This document shows, in pieces, positions 54,164 through 64,000 of a stretch of 64,000 nucleotides of DNA (position 1 is its first letter; each line of letters starts with the position of its first letter). A program made the position numbers and the translations under genes. This DNA comes from Nitrosomonas sp. Is79A3 (GTDB taxonomy: Bacteria > Pseudomonadota > Gammaproteobacteria > Burkholderiales > Nitrosomonadaceae), in assembly GCF_000219585.1 (NCBI RefSeq), contig NC_015731.1:3162001-3226000 (forward strand), written 5' to 3'. The notes under the pieces are model-generated. The model was not told the origin of the DNA. It saw only the letters and a program-made list of their open reading frames with translations, and ran no database searches.

Positions 54164-54387
54164 GTTTTAGCGAAGTGATATTGCAGGCCATACAAGTCAA
54201 TCACTCCGAATTGATTGTACAATTTGGATAAGTAACGTCGGGTATTCGTAGGATTGATCTCCAATATCTTGGCCACTTTCCACGGTGCGTTGCCCTGCAT
54301 CGCAAGCCGCAACACATCAAACTCCCGCTCTGTGATATTCAAGTCAGCCGCAGAAATTGGTTGTGGCTGATCAATATCTGTGATCAT
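54088..54387 (-). CDS. Stand-alone LuxR-type HTH protein, truncated copy of regulator 1
   Basis: 99 aa, with ~90% identity by eye to the C-terminal half of regulator 1 (ITEREFDVLRLAMQGNAPWK is identical). The receiver domain is missing. An AGGAGG precedes its ATG, so it is probably translated and could bind the same DNA sites without phosphorylation. The upstream sequence resembles that of the 49508 gene. Confidence 0.75.
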   Translation of the reverse strand: MITDIDQPQPISAADLNITEREFDVLRLAMQGNAPWKVAKILEINPTNTRRYLSKLYNQFGVIDLYGLQYHFAKTGQLLGIISSSRARVERRLGEFPEP

Positions 54388-54883
54388 TTTCCAATCCTCC
54401 TGTCCTATTTATTACATAAATCAGAAACTAGAAAGCTCTTAAGTGGTTTCTTCTTTTATGATGCAGTTATGATGTGATCAAGAAAAATTCACCAATCCAG
54501 TTTTTACCTACACAAATAAAAGTATCCTGAGATATCTTTAGTCGAGAGTATGATGAGATTCATTCATTTCATAAATATCCCATGCGGCCTGGGCCATAAG
54601 TGCTAAACAATTTATTTCATTAGGCTTCTTGACTTATAGTCCTATAAAAAATCAGTGCTGATATAGTTTCATTTATCGTACTGATCAAATGACCTAGACC
54701 CCAAGCCCATAAAAGCACTACAAAAGGCCAGATTTGGCCAAAAGACATAGGCCGTATGGCCTGTTGTGCTATACCGGCTACACGCTTAATCTGAAACTTA
54801 ATTAATAATAGCAAAGCTAAGTCAGTTAGCGCTTTGCGAGTAAGATAAAATCTGACTTCATTCGTAATTGATGGGAATTAACG
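54388..54883. other. Intergenic with divergent promoters
   Basis: 496 bases. Holds the block at 54468-54501. A minus-strand frame at 54620-54814 (64 codons with one hydrophobic segment) has no support. Otherwise AT-rich and without a recognised feature. Confidence 0.5.
54468..54501 (-). promoter_or_regulatory. Promoter-like block shared with 49560-49591
   Basis: Plus strand TATGATGTGATCAAGAAAAA then TTCACCAATC. Differs from the other copy by a few bases and a two-base length change; 81 bases before the HTH gene start. Confidence 0.5.
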
Positions 54884-56689
54884 ATGAACAACACCAAGCA
54901 AAGATTTCAAGATGAAATTGAAGTGGAACGGATGTGGGTTTCAACCCAACAAGCAGGGTATTCGTTTTTCTGCATGTTACCTGTCACTGCCTTACTTGTT
55001 TTTGGGCTTTGGGATGTTGCTTCACATAGACAACTCATACTCTGGTTTATTTTATGGGCTGCGGTAAGTTTTATATTTTGGATGGTACTGCGGTTTTACC
55101 ATACACATAAGAAAACGCTTAGCGCGAATCTCGGGCAATTTAAGCGCATCTTACTTTTAGTAACAGCCTTTTTTGGATTGGTTTGGGCAATGGCTATAGT
55201 TTGGTTCTTGGTGCCTTCTCAACCAGTCAATGTACTCACCATTAGCTTTGCCTTAATTATTCACGTAGTGGGCGTCATGTTAACAGCATTTTATTATTTG
55301 CCTGCAGTGATTATCGCTTCATTCCCACCTGCAATATTATTGATAAGTCTTCTTTTTCTACAGGGCGGAGATTCCTTCATTGCACCCGCTCTCATACTTT
55401 CATTATTGACTGTCTATGGTGTTACTACTAGCTTTAGGCTATCCGGAATACTTGATCATGCTTTGTACTTGAATTTTGAGAATGCTGCATTGCGTCGCGA
55501 AGCCGATGAAAAATCGGATTTGTTGAAAATAGCGCTGGAAGAATCCAAACAGGCCAATGCAGCCAAGACCCGTTTTTTGGCATCTGCCAGCCATGACTTA
55601 CGCCAGCCAATTCATGCTTTAGGATTGTTCTTTGCGGAATTATCTGATCGAGTATATAGCCCGGAAACAGCTTTGGTGATAGGGCAAGTGGAAGATTCGA
55701 TCACTGCCATTAATTCTATGCTGAATGCTTTACTCGACGTCTCTAAACTGGATGCCGGGGTCGTCAAGCCTAATATTGAACCATTTATTTTAGGGAAGCT
55801 GTTCATCCGCTTACAAGGGGAATTTAAGCAGATCGCACTGGAAAACCACAATGCATTGCACTTTCGTCAAACAACTGCAAAAGTAAATACTGATCCCGCC
55901 ATGTTGGAACAAATGCTGCGTAACTTGATAGGAAACGCTTTACGCTACACTAAGAATGGGCGCATTTTGGTGGCTGCCCGTCCGCGCGGAGAAAACATTG
56001 AAATTCAGGTGTGGGACACTGGCTCAGGCATTCCTGACAATCAGCTTGATGAAATCTTTATGGAATTTCATCAATTGCATAATCCGGCACGGGATCGGCG
56101 ACAAGGATTAGGGTTGGGGCTAGCAATTGTTAAAAGATTGGGTAATCTTTTAAATCACGATATCAAGGTAGTTTCACGCCTAGGTCATGGTTCTTGTTTT
56201 TCAATCATCTTGCCTTTGGCTCACGACACAGCGAACAATTTTCCTGAGCGGCAGATTACCAAAAATTATCTTTCCAACCACTCATTAGCAGGCCGCTCTA
56301 TCTTAGTAGTGGACGATGATATCGCAGTCCAGGATGGTATGAAAGGATTGCTAACCCGCTGGGGAAGTCAGGTGACGACGGCTTCATCCCCTGATGAGCT
56401 GATGGAAAAACTGATTTCAAGTGAGCAAAAGTTTGAGTTACTGATTATTGATTACCGATTGCAAGAAAATATCTCTGGAATAGAGGTAGCAAGAAATCTC
56501 CAAGCCAACTTGGGATACCCAATTGCTGTATTAATCATCACTGGTGATACAGGCCCGGAACGATTACGTGAGGCCGATGCGAGTGGTTATCCTCTATTAC
56601 ACAAGCCGGTAGAACCTGCCAAACTGCGAAGCACTTTGCAATATCTTTTAATGAAATCGAATGCAGATAATAAATTGTTCAAGGCGTAG
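54884..56689 (+). CDS. Hybrid sensor histidine kinase 2
   Basis: About 601 aa. Six membrane segments in residues ~28-190, short coiled coil, H-box with His in LASASHDLRQPIHALGLFF, HATPase_c (NALRYTKNGR, VWDTGSGIPDNQ, GLGLGLAIVK) and a C-terminal receiver (ILVVDDD; Asp in LLIIDYRLQE; Lys in LLHKPVEP) with all acidic residues present. Same plan as kinase 1 but not a close copy. It converges on regulator 2, overlapping by 11 bases. Confidence 0.93.
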   Translation: MNNTKQRFQDEIEVERMWVSTQQAGYSFFCMLPVTALLVFGLWDVASHRQLILWFILWAAVSFIFWMVLRFYHTHKKTLSANLGQFKRILLLVTAFFGLVWAMAIVWFLVPSQPVNVLTISFALIIHVVGVMLTAFYYLPAVIIASFPPAILLISLLFLQGGDSFIAPALILSLLTVYGVTTSFRLSGILDHALYLNFENAALRREADEKSDLLKIALEESKQANAAKTRFLASASHDLRQPIHALGLFFAELSDRVYSPETALVIGQVEDSITAINSMLNALLDVSKLDAGVVKPNIEPFILGKLFIRLQGEFKQIALENHNALHFRQTTAKVNTDPAMLEQMLRNLIGNALRYTKNGRILVAARPRGENIEIQVWDTGSGIPDNQLDEIFMEFHQLHNPARDRRQGLGLGLAIVKRLGNLLNHDIKVVSRLGHGSCFSIILPLAHDTANNFPERQITKNYLSNHSLAGRSILVVDDDIAVQDGMKGLLTRWGSQVTTASSPDELMEKLISSEQKFELLIIDYRLQENISGIEVARNLQANLGYPIAVLIITGDTGPERLREADASGYPLLHKPVEPAKLRSTLQYLLMKSNADNKLFKA

Positions 56690-57332
56690 GAAACCAACCA
56701 CGGCGCGTAGCTTCCGCCACTGCCTGCGTCCGGTTAAGTGCACCCAACACTCTCAGGATAGCAGCTACATGCTGCTTTACAGTTCCTTCTGCCATATTCA
56801 ATGATTTAGCGATCGATTTATTCGGCAATCCTTGCGCCATAAGATCAAGAACTTCAATTTGGCGAGCTGTTAATAATAAACTCTGAGGTAGGTTTTTATC
56901 GTCGGTAGCTACCAAAGATTGCTCTGATTCGTGTAATTTACTCAATAACTTGGGTGGAATATAGACATCGCCCTGTAATACAAGGCGTAGCGCGGTCAAC
57001 ATTTCATGACTACTGCATGATTTAGGAATATAACCAACTGCTCCATTATCTAAAGCCAGCTTAACATGTTGAGGAGCTTCCGAGCCTGATAGCACTACAA
57101 TTGGAATTGTAGGAGCTAAGTCCCGCAAACTGGGTAAGGCAGTCAACCCGTCAATACCGGGCAAATCTATATCTAGCAAGACTAAGTCAAGGTTACGGGT
57201 GTGGGTGATTAGTTGTCTTGCTTCTTCAATATTAGCCGCTTCAAGCACGATGACTTGTGAGTCCAGCTGGTGAAGCACATGAATAAGTGCTTCTCTAAAC
57301 AGGGTATGATCGTCAACAAGCAAAACATGCAT
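56679..57332 (-). CDS. NarL/LuxR-type response regulator 2
   Basis: About 217 aa. Receiver (VLLVDDHTLFREAL; Asp in LVLLDIDLPGIDG; YIPKS) and LuxR-type HTH (LTARQIEVLDLMAQGLPNKS, then GTVKQHVAAILRVL). Normal length. Partner of kinase 2. Confidence 0.93.
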   Translation of the reverse strand: MHVLLVDDHTLFREALIHVLHQLDSQVIVLEAANIEEARQLITHTRNLDLVLLDIDLPGIDGLTALPSLRDLAPTIPIVVLSGSEAPQHVKLALDNGAVGYIPKSCSSHEMLTALRLVLQGDVYIPPKLLSKLHESEQSLVATDDKNLPQSLLLTARQIEVLDLMAQGLPNKSIAKSLNMAEGTVKQHVAAILRVLGALNRTQAVAEATRRGWFPTP

Positions 57333-57414
57333 CGATTAGACACTCCCTGATTGTAATTCGTCTCGTAATTAAAGTATTAAAAATAATAGTAGCGACTTTT
57401 TTAAAAGAACGGTA

Positions 57415-57660
57415 GTGTTAAAGGAAAATACGCACCTCACTGGTTCATACAGCAATGTATCTGCGGGCTTAAAACTGATTGACAAAATCAATGGCGTCAG
57501 GTTACAGATCTTTGCATGTCGCCTAATAGAGATGCCCGTATACTCCGGGTCTTTTTGGTTTATCGCGGACGGCAAGAAATTGAGCATCACCAGAATCGGC
57601 TACAAAAAACAATACCCTGGCTTGCCGATTCCACCCGACAAGCTAGAGGCAGCCCATTAA
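57415..57660 (+). CDS. Small ORF of unknown function
   Basis: 81 codons from a GTG; codon use looks like coding sequence in the second half ([17 protein letters not shown], then [14 protein letters not shown]). No clear ribosome binding site and no family recognised. Its stop overlaps the stop of glgB. It may be the end of an older gene. Confidence 0.35.
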   Translation: MLKENTHLTGSYSNVSAGLKLIDKINGVRLQIFACRLIEMPVYSGSFWFIADGKKLSITRIGYKKQYPGLPIPPDKLEAAH

Positions 57661-59864
57661 ACTTCAGTATCGGATAATTTTTGTAAAGAAAAAACAACTC
57701 CCGCCAACGGCGGCAACGTAATCGCAATCGAGTCAGAAAATCCCATCCAGGGCATCGGTACGCTGGCAATATTGCCTAAATTGCCGAGGTTGCTGCCACC
57801 GTAATAAGTGGAATCGCTGTTAAAGATTTCCCGGTAAATACCGCTGGCGGGAACACCGATACGATAAGCGCTGCGCGGAACCGGGGTGAAATTGAGAATC
57901 ACCAATACAAATGTGCCGTCTTTGGCACGCCGCAGGTAGCTGATGACGGATTGATCGGCGTCCTGGCAGTCGATCCAGCTAAAACCTTCGGCAGCAAAAT
58001 CGAGTTGATGCAAGGCGGGGGTGTTTTTATAACATTGATTCAAATCACGCAATGCAGCCTGAATTCCGGCGTGCTGTTGTTGTTGCAGCAAGGGCCAATC
58101 CAGCTCATGGCTCACGCGCCATTCCTGTTTCTGGGCAAATTCATTGCCCATGAAATTGAGCTTTTTGCCCGGCCAAGTCGTCTGGAAGACAAACAACAGG
58201 CGTACATTGGCAAATTTTTGCCAGGCATCGCCGGGCATTTTGTTGAAGAGAGAGCCTTTTCCATGCACCACTTCATCATGTGAGAACGGCAATACAAAGT
58301 TTTCCGTATACGCATACAGTTGGCTGAACGTCAGCTTATCGTGGTGATAGCGCCGGTGGACGGGGTCTTGTTGCATATAGGACAGCGTGTCGTGCATCCA
58401 GCCCATATTCCATTTCATCGAAAACCCCAGCCCGCCGAGATAGGTTGGGCGCGATACGGCCGGCCAAGCGGTGGATTCCTCCGCCAGGGTCAACGCGCCG
58501 GGAAACTCCTCGTGCACCATAATATTCAGCTCGCGCAGAAAATCGATCGCTTCCAGATTCTCCCTGCCGCCATATTTATTCGGCAGCCATTCGCCTTCTT
58601 TGCGCGAGTAATCCAGATACAGCATGGAAGCCACTGCGTCGACACGCAAGCCGTCCAGATGAAATTCGGATAGCCAGTAATGCGCGCTGGATATCAGGAA
58701 TGATTTGACCTCGTTGCGGCCATAATTAAAGATATAAGTACCCCAATCCTGGTGAAATCCAAGGCGCGGGTCTTCATGTTCATACAATGCCGTGCCGTCA
58801 AAGCGTGCCAGCGCAAAAGTATCTTGCGGGAAATGCGCGGGCACCCAATCAAGGATTACACCGATATTTGCCTGGTGGCAGGCATCGACAAAAAACCGGA
58901 AATCATCGGGTGAACCGTAGCGGCTGGTGACCGCAAAATAGCCGGTGGTTTGGTAGCCCCACGATTCATCCAGCGGATGCTCTGAAACGGGCATCAATTC
59001 GATATGGGTATAGCCCATTTCCTGCACATAAGGCAACAGGTGCTGCGCCAATTCCCGGTAAGTGTAAAAACGGCCATCCGGATGCCGCTTCCACGATCCG
59101 GCGTGAATCTCAAGAATATTTAATGGCGCATGCAGCCAATCCCAATTATTGCGCTTCGCTATCCACGCTGCATCGCACCAGTCATAGGCACTTGTGGCAG
59201 GCGTCCGTGCCGCCGTGTTGGGACGGAGTTCATAGCGATTAGCATAAGGATCCGTCTTGAGAACAATTTCCCCGCTATCGCGATTGCGGATCTCATATTT
59301 GTAGAGTGAATCCGGCAACAGTCCCGGAATAAACAGCTCCCAGACACCGCTGGCGTGGTGTACCGCCATCGGATGAATGCGCCCATCCCAGCGATTAAAA
59401 TCACCGACTACGCTGACACGCCCGGCGTTCGGTGCCCATACCGAAAAGCGCATGCCGTCCACATCGGCATTCCTGACCCGCTGCGCGCCGAGCATCCGGT
59501 AAGCCTGCCGCAACTTACCTTCATTGAACAGATACAAATCATGATCGGAAATTTGCAGTGGAAAAGCATACGGATCATACGTTTCATAGACGGTATGCTT
59601 TGCCCCTTTTTCTTCGATCCGCAACCGATACGGCATATCAGGCGGTGATTCCCCGCGCCACTCGAAAACCCCATGCGGATGAATACGTTGCATCGGCTCA
59701 AAACCGATGGCTGTCTTGATCCACACATTCACGTCATAGGGACGGAATACGCGCACCAAAGTTTGTCCGTGCTCTTTGTGCAGCCCAAGATACGCAAATG
59801 GATCGTGTAGCTGAGCCTTCAGCAATGCGTTCTGCAATGAATTGGTTTTATGCAAGGTGATCAC
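57657..59864 (-). CDS. glgB: 1,4-alpha-glucan branching enzyme
   Basis: Adds alpha-1,6 branches to glycogen. About 735 aa, GH13 type. N-terminal carbohydrate modules, then catalytic regions: [14 protein letters not shown], the nucleophile Asp in [16 protein letters not shown], Glu in [12 protein letters not shown] and the last Asp in [17 protein letters not shown] is the likely start. Divergent from glgC, about 157 bases apart. Confidence 0.96.
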   Translation of the reverse strand: MITLHKTNSLQNALLKAQLHDPFAYLGLHKEHGQTLVRVFRPYDVNVWIKTAIGFEPMQRIHPHGVFEWRGESPPDMPYRLRIEEKGAKHTVYETYDPYAFPLQISDHDLYLFNEGKLRQAYRMLGAQRVRNADVDGMRFSVWAPNAGRVSVVGDFNRWDGRIHPMAVHHASGVWELFIPGLLPDSLYKYEIRNRDSGEIVLKTDPYANRYELRPNTAARTPATSAYDWCDAAWIAKRNNWDWLHAPLNILEIHAGSWKRHPDGRFYTYRELAQHLLPYVQEMGYTHIELMPVSEHPLDESWGYQTTGYFAVTSRYGSPDDFRFFVDACHQANIGVILDWVPAHFPQDTFALARFDGTALYEHEDPRLGFHQDWGTYIFNYGRNEVKSFLISSAHYWLSEFHLDGLRVDAVASMLYLDYSRKEGEWLPNKYGGRENLEAIDFLRELNIMVHEEFPGALTLAEESTAWPAVSRPTYLGGLGFSMKWNMGWMHDTLSYMQQDPVHRRYHHDKLTFSQLYAYTENFVLPFSHDEVVHGKGSLFNKMPGDAWQKFANVRLLFVFQTTWPGKKLNFMGNEFAQKQEWRVSHELDWPLLQQQQHAGIQAALRDLNQCYKNTPALHQLDFAAEGFSWIDCQDADQSVISYLRRAKDGTFVLVILNFTPVPRSAYRIGVPASGIYREIFNSDSTYYGGSNLGNLGNIASVPMPWMGFSDSIAITLPPLAGVVFSLQKLSDTEV

Positions 59865-60021
59865 ATTTTATAGATGGTTAACTGGTCTAGAATGAATTAT
59901 AGCTTGCCTGCCACCTTATACTACTTATACCGCGATTAACAATTAAAATAATAGTAAGGTGTAAGAAAATGCCATAATGCGATACTATATATTGAGATGA
60001 ATCGGGGAGGATTACATCGCT

Positions 60022-61341
60022 ATGGATAATAACGAACGGATGCATGCGAACGAATCCCAGGCGGAGTGCACAACCAGCACACGCTTCCATAACAGTGTTA
60101 CGTACAATACGCTCGCATTGATACTAGCGGGCGGGCGCGGCAGCCGCCTGCATCAATTAACGGATTGGCGCGCCAAACCAGCAGTCCCTTTTGGCGGGAA
60201 ATTCCGTATTATTGATTTCCCGCTTTCAAATTGTGTTAATTCGGGTGTCCGGCGTATCGGCGTCGTTACGCAATACAAATCACAGAGCCTGATCCGTCAT
60301 ATACAACATGGCTGGAGCTTTCTTGACGGCCGCTTCAAAGAATTTGTCGAACTGCTACCCGCTCAGCAACGAACCGCCGAAGAAACATGGTACCAGGGCA
60401 CAGCCGATGCGGTATTCCAGAACGTCGATATTTTGCAGCGTCACGATGCGAAGTATGTATTGATTCTGGGCGGCGATCACATTTACAAAATGGATTACAG
60501 CAAGTTGCTGGACGAACATATCGAAAAGGCAGCGGATATGACGGTGGCTTGTCTTGAAGTTCCAGTAGAGGAAGCCAGTTCTTTTGGCGTGATGGGTGTC
60601 AATGATGCATGGCAAGTGACCAGTTTTGCTGAAAAACCAGACAATCCCGTACCGATACCGGGTCAGCCCGAAAAAGCGCTGGTGAGCATGGGGATTTATG
60701 TTTTTAATGCAGCATTTCTCTATGACCAATTAGTTCGTGACCATAACGCAGATCATTCGTCGCATGACTTTGGTAAAGATATCATCCCGTATTTGGTGCC
60801 TCGTTATCGCGTTTTTGCGCACCGGTTCCTGAACAGTTGCGTGAATATGGCTTCGGGAATACCTTATTGGCGCGATGTGGGCACGGTGGATGCTTATTGG
60901 GAAGCCAATTTAGACCTCATTTCCGTAACGCCGCAGCTCAATCTGTACGATGAAGATTGGCCGATCTGGACGCATCAGGAACAATTGCCTCCCGCCAAAT
61001 TCGTTTTCGATGATGAAGATCGCCGTGGTCAGGCGCTGGATTCTTCCGTATCGGGAGGCTGTATCATCAGCGGAGCGACGGTTCGCCGTTCTTTACTGTT
61101 TTCCAACGTAAAAGTCCGCAGCTATAGCACTGTGGAGGATTCGGTCATACTACCCAATGTCGAAATTGGCCGGCATGCGCGTTTGCGGCGCGTGGTAGTC
61201 GAAAAACAGTGCGTCATCCCGGAAGGATTGGTAGCGGGATATGACGTAAAAGCGGATCGCAAACGATTTTATGTGACTGAAAAAGGCATCACATTGATTA
61301 CACCGGAAATGCTGGGGCAGCAAATCCATAAAGTACGCTAA
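60022..61341 (+). CDS. glgC: Glucose-1-phosphate adenylyltransferase
   Basis: Makes ADP-glucose for glycogen. About 439 aa. Nucleotide-binding [20 protein letters not shown], the [20 protein letters not shown] segment, [12 protein letters not shown] and a C-terminal beta-helix ([20 protein letters not shown]). The ribosome binding site is GGGGAGG, 12 bases away. Upstream of two GH57 genes on the same strand, with a 27-base gap to the next. Confidence 0.96.
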   Translation: MDNNERMHANESQAECTTSTRFHNSVTYNTLALILAGGRGSRLHQLTDWRAKPAVPFGGKFRIIDFPLSNCVNSGVRRIGVVTQYKSQSLIRHIQHGWSFLDGRFKEFVELLPAQQRTAEETWYQGTADAVFQNVDILQRHDAKYVLILGGDHIYKMDYSKLLDEHIEKAADMTVACLEVPVEEASSFGVMGVNDAWQVTSFAEKPDNPVPIPGQPEKALVSMGIYVFNAAFLYDQLVRDHNADHSSHDFGKDIIPYLVPRYRVFAHRFLNSCVNMASGIPYWRDVGTVDAYWEANLDLISVTPQLNLYDEDWPIWTHQEQLPPAKFVFDDEDRRGQALDSSVSGGCIISGATVRRSLLFSNVKVRSYSTVEDSVILPNVEIGRHARLRRVVVEKQCVIPEGLVAGYDVKADRKRFYVTEKGITLITPEMLGQQIHKVR

Positions 61342-61368
61342 TGACAAAAATCACATGATTATTATTAA

Positions 61369-63072
61369 ATGAAGCAATTAAACCTTGTCTTGTTGTGGCA
61401 CATGCATCAACCGGATTACCGGGATTATGTAACCAAAGAATTCGTCCTGCCTTGGGTGTATCTGCATGCCATCAAGGATTATACCGATATGGCTTACCAC
61501 CTGGAGATGCATCCACAAACCAAAGCGGTTATCAATTTTGTACCGGTACTGCTGGATCAATTGGAAGATTTCACTGAACAATTTTCCACAAAACAGATGC
61601 GCAGCCCTTTGCTGCGTCTATTAGCCGCCCCCGAACTCGAGCACATCACCATGCAGGATCGGCTATATGTGTTCGACAGTTGCTTTCTCAGCAATCACGA
61701 AACGATGCTCAAGCCTTATCCGGCTTACAAACGACTGCATGAGCTCTACACTATTCTGAACAAGCGCGGTGAACGGGAATTAACTTATTTTTCCGGGCAA
61801 TATCTGGCCGATCTGCTGGTGTGGTATCACTTGGCATGGATGGGCGAAAGTGTGCGCCGGAATAACGAGTTCGTGATGAAACTGATGGCGAAAAGCGAAG
61901 GATTCACCCATGCGGATCGGTTGCAGTTGTTCAACCTGATCGGGGAGCTGATTCAGAAATTGATTCCGCGCTACCGCAAACTCGCTGAATCCGGTCAAAT
62001 TGAATTATCCACCACACCGCATTATCATCCGCTCGCCCCGCTGATGATTGATTTTTCTTCCGCCCGGGACAGTCAACCCGATGTTACCTTACCGGCGCAT
62101 ACTATTTACCCCGGCGGGCGCGGCCGCGTCGCGTTTCATCTGTCCTCGGCAATCGCCAGTCACACGCAGCGTTTTAATGAAAAACCCACCGGTATCTGGC
62201 CTGCTGAAGGCGCCGTATCAACCGCATTATTGAAAATCCTGGCAGAACAAAATTGTCAGTGGAGCGCCAGTGGTGAAGGTGTTTTGGTGAATAGCCTGCG
62301 CGCCGCTTATCCGGATACCCCGTTGCCGGATCGCAATAGTTATTTATATCACCCCTACCGGATAGCCGGAGAGACAGAACAAATCACGTGTTTTTTTCGT
62401 GATGATCAATTATCCGATCTGATTGGTTTTGAATATTCCAGATGGTTTGGACGTGATGCGGCAGAAAATTTCATACAATCTCTGGAACATATCTACCATA
62501 ACACACCCGCTGAGGAGAATCCGGTTGTCAGTGTCATCCTGGATGGAGAAAATGCCTGGGAATCTTATCCTTACAATGGATTTTATTTTCTTGATGATCT
62601 TTACAGTTTACTCGACAACCACCCGTTTATTCGCACCACAACTTATCGTGATTATGTCGCCAGCGCTGAAAACAGGGATAAGATTATGACATTACCGACG
62701 CTGGCTGCCGGAAGTTGGGTATATGGAACGTTTTCCACCTGGATTGGCGACAAGGAAAAGAATTATGCCTGGGATATGCTATGTGCAGCCAAACATAGTT
62801 TTGATCTGGTGATGCAAAGCGGCCGGCTGACCGATGAAGAAAAAGTCCTAGCCAGCCGGCAATTGGCATCATGCGAAAGCTCCGACTGGTTCTGGTGGTT
62901 TGGTGATTACAATCCAGCACATTCGGTAGCCAGTTTTGATCAGTTGTTCAGGAAAAATCTGATTAATCTTTATCTTTTGCTAAAACTGCCGGCACCCGCT
63001 ACAGTACTTGAACCCATTAGCAAAGGTGATGTACAAACTGAAGCAAGCGGCACCATGCGGCGATCTTCATAA
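61369..63072 (+). CDS. GH57 family glycoside hydrolase 1
   Basis: About 567 aa. N-terminal HMHQP in LLWHMHQPDYRD, the nucleophile Glu in GIWPAEGAVS and the acid Asp in VSVILDGENAWESYPYNG, the GH57 pattern. Acts on alpha-glucans, as amylase or transferase. Directly after glgC, so likely part of the glycogen operon. Exact activity unknown. Confidence 0.9.
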   Translation: MKQLNLVLLWHMHQPDYRDYVTKEFVLPWVYLHAIKDYTDMAYHLEMHPQTKAVINFVPVLLDQLEDFTEQFSTKQMRSPLLRLLAAPELEHITMQDRLYVFDSCFLSNHETMLKPYPAYKRLHELYTILNKRGERELTYFSGQYLADLLVWYHLAWMGESVRRNNEFVMKLMAKSEGFTHADRLQLFNLIGELIQKLIPRYRKLAESGQIELSTTPHYHPLAPLMIDFSSARDSQPDVTLPAHTIYPGGRGRVAFHLSSAIASHTQRFNEKPTGIWPAEGAVSTALLKILAEQNCQWSASGEGVLVNSLRAAYPDTPLPDRNSYLYHPYRIAGETEQITCFFRDDQLSDLIGFEYSRWFGRDAAENFIQSLEHIYHNTPAEENPVVSVILDGENAWESYPYNGFYFLDDLYSLLDNHPFIRTTTYRDYVASAENRDKIMTLPTLAAGSWVYGTFSTWIGDKEKNYAWDMLCAAKHSFDLVMQSGRLTDEEKVLASRQLASCESSDWFWWFGDYNPAHSVASFDQLFRKNLINLYLLLKLPAPATVLEPISKGDVQTEASGTMRRSS

Positions 63073-63161
63073 TACCCGATTGATTTCAAACTGCATTGCG
63101 CAGTGACTGAAATTGGGTCTTCGATTGCCCAGGTTTTTAAAACGATTACCGGAAAAATTGA

Positions 63162-64000
63162 ATGTCACAACCTGTATCGCTACTTTTTGGTGTCCATGCG
63201 CATCAACCCGTTGGCAATTTCCCCAGCGTGCTGACTGACGCTCACTTGCGTTGTTACAAACCCTTTCTACAAGTACTTTATCGCTATCCGGATTTTCGTT
63301 TTGCAGTCCATTTCTCTGGTTGGTTGCTCGATTACCTGATGCAACATTATCCCGAAGATATGGAGCTACTTCATGAAATGGTTCTGCGGAAACAAGTCGA
63401 GTTGTTCGGCGCAGGCGATACTGAACCGGTTCTGGCGGTTATTCCGAATCGTGACCGGATCGGACAAATTGAAACCTTCTCCAACAAACTGGCGGCAAAG
63501 TTAGGGCAACGCCCGCAAGGCGCCTGGCTGACAGAACGCGTGTGGGAATCAACCGTAGTCCCGGCGCTCGCGGACTGCGGAATCCGTTATGTGATTGTCG
63601 ATGACTACCATTTTCTCTGTGCTGGCAAGGCGCCTGAAGAATTAAACGGTTATTTCACCACCGAGGAAGATACGCGGACACTTGATTTGTTCCCGATTTC
63701 TGAGATTTTACGCTATAAAATCCCCTTTTCACCCGTTGAGGAAACGATCGCTTATCTGGAATCATTGGCAGATAACCATTCGTTAAATACCAGCGCCGCG
63801 GCGATTTATTTTGATGACATTGAGAAATTTGGCATCTGGCCGGAAACCTACCAGTGGGTCTATGAAAAAGGCTGGCTTGAGCAATTTATCCAAGGCGTGC
63901 TCGCATCAACAAAAATTCGCACCCGGCACTACAGCGAATACCATGCCAGTGAAAAAACGCGAGGTATTATCTATCTGCCCACAGTATCCTATATTGAAAT
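63162..64000 (+). CDS. GH57 family glycoside hydrolase or 4-alpha-glucanotransferase, partial
   Basis: Open to the window edge; at least 279 codons are present. FGVHAHQPVGNFPSV at the N-terminus, the nucleophile Glu in GAGDTEPVLAVIP and the acid Asp in IYFDDIEKFGIWPE: the type of the GH57 4-alpha-glucanotransferases and amylases with DUF1925/1926 domains. The reading frame begins at ATG 63162. Follows GH57 1 on the same strand. Confidence 0.88.
   Translation, partial: MSQPVSLLFGVHAHQPVGNFPSVLTDAHLRCYKPFLQVLYRYPDFRFAVHFSGWLLDYLMQHYPEDMELLHEMVLRKQVELFGAGDTEPVLAVIPNRDRIGQIETFSNKLAAKLGQRPQGAWLTERVWESTVVPALADCGIRYVIVDDYHFLCAGKAPEELNGYFTTEEDTRTLDLFPISEILRYKIPFSPVEETIAYLESLADNHSLNTSAAAIYFDDIEKFGIWPETYQWVYEKGWLEQFIQGVLASTKIRTRHYSEYHASEKTRGIIYLPTVSYIE

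Overview
The window reads as chromosomal DNA of a betaproteobacterium, most likely a Nitrosomonas-type ammonia oxidiser. This is inferred from the mix of polyphosphate genes (ppk1/ppx/sixA), a bacterial glycogen pathway with GH57 enzymes, an aldose sugar dehydrogenase and the general look of the proteins. No rRNA, tRNA or nitrification gene is present to prove it.

Region 1 (1-25 kb) is mostly housekeeping. In order it holds the end of a TonB receptor, a periplasmic PQQ sugar dehydrogenase, ppk1 facing ppx, a SixA phosphatase, a helix-hairpin-helix protein with a lysine tail, an HNH nuclease, a FadD/FadE-like pair, dapE, a DsbA/FrnE-like protein, a lipoprotein, a HerA/DUF853 ATPase, glucokinase and glycogen phosphorylase. 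Small palindromic elements are scattered through it. A complete IS5-family element (18122-19312, TTAA duplication) has split a tail-tube gene of the contractile-injection-system type. A 110-bp MITE at 7717-7826 shares the IS5 terminal sequence and its TTAA target.

Region 2 (25-42 kb) is an accessory island. Two near-identical but differently broken IS3 copies, one IS3 end relic, one truncated IS3 and an IS91 remnant bracket GC-rich cargo: a gingipain-like C25 peptidase and an Ig-domain lipoprotein that share a 27-nt leader motif. Between them lies metK behind two tandem SAM-II riboswitches, the first followed by an intrinsic terminator and the second by a Shine-Dalgarno sequestering element. 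A 203-codon gene class of unknown function is coupled to metK by an ATGA overlap. Next comes a large defence-like gene: XRE HTH, Mrr-type nuclease, P-loop NTPase and a long helical-repeat region. Its reading frame breaks exactly at a G9 tract inside the Walker A motif; eight Gs would restore one ~1344-aa protein, so it may be phase-variable.

Region 3 (42-57 kb) holds a minus-strand set of six unfamiliar genes (two large unknown proteins, a papain-like enzyme, a secreted DUF6006-like protein, a TIGR02594/CHAP-like amidase and one more unknown). Beside it are two convergent pairs of hybrid sensor kinase and LuxR-type regulator with a FadL-like porin between them. A partial duplicate of one kinase/regulator junction has left a stand-alone HTH protein.

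Region 4 (57-64 kb) returns to core metabolism with glgB, glgC and two GH57 enzymes. Together with glk-glgP at 21-25 kb this makes a glycogen synthesis/degradation set that the accessory DNA now separates.
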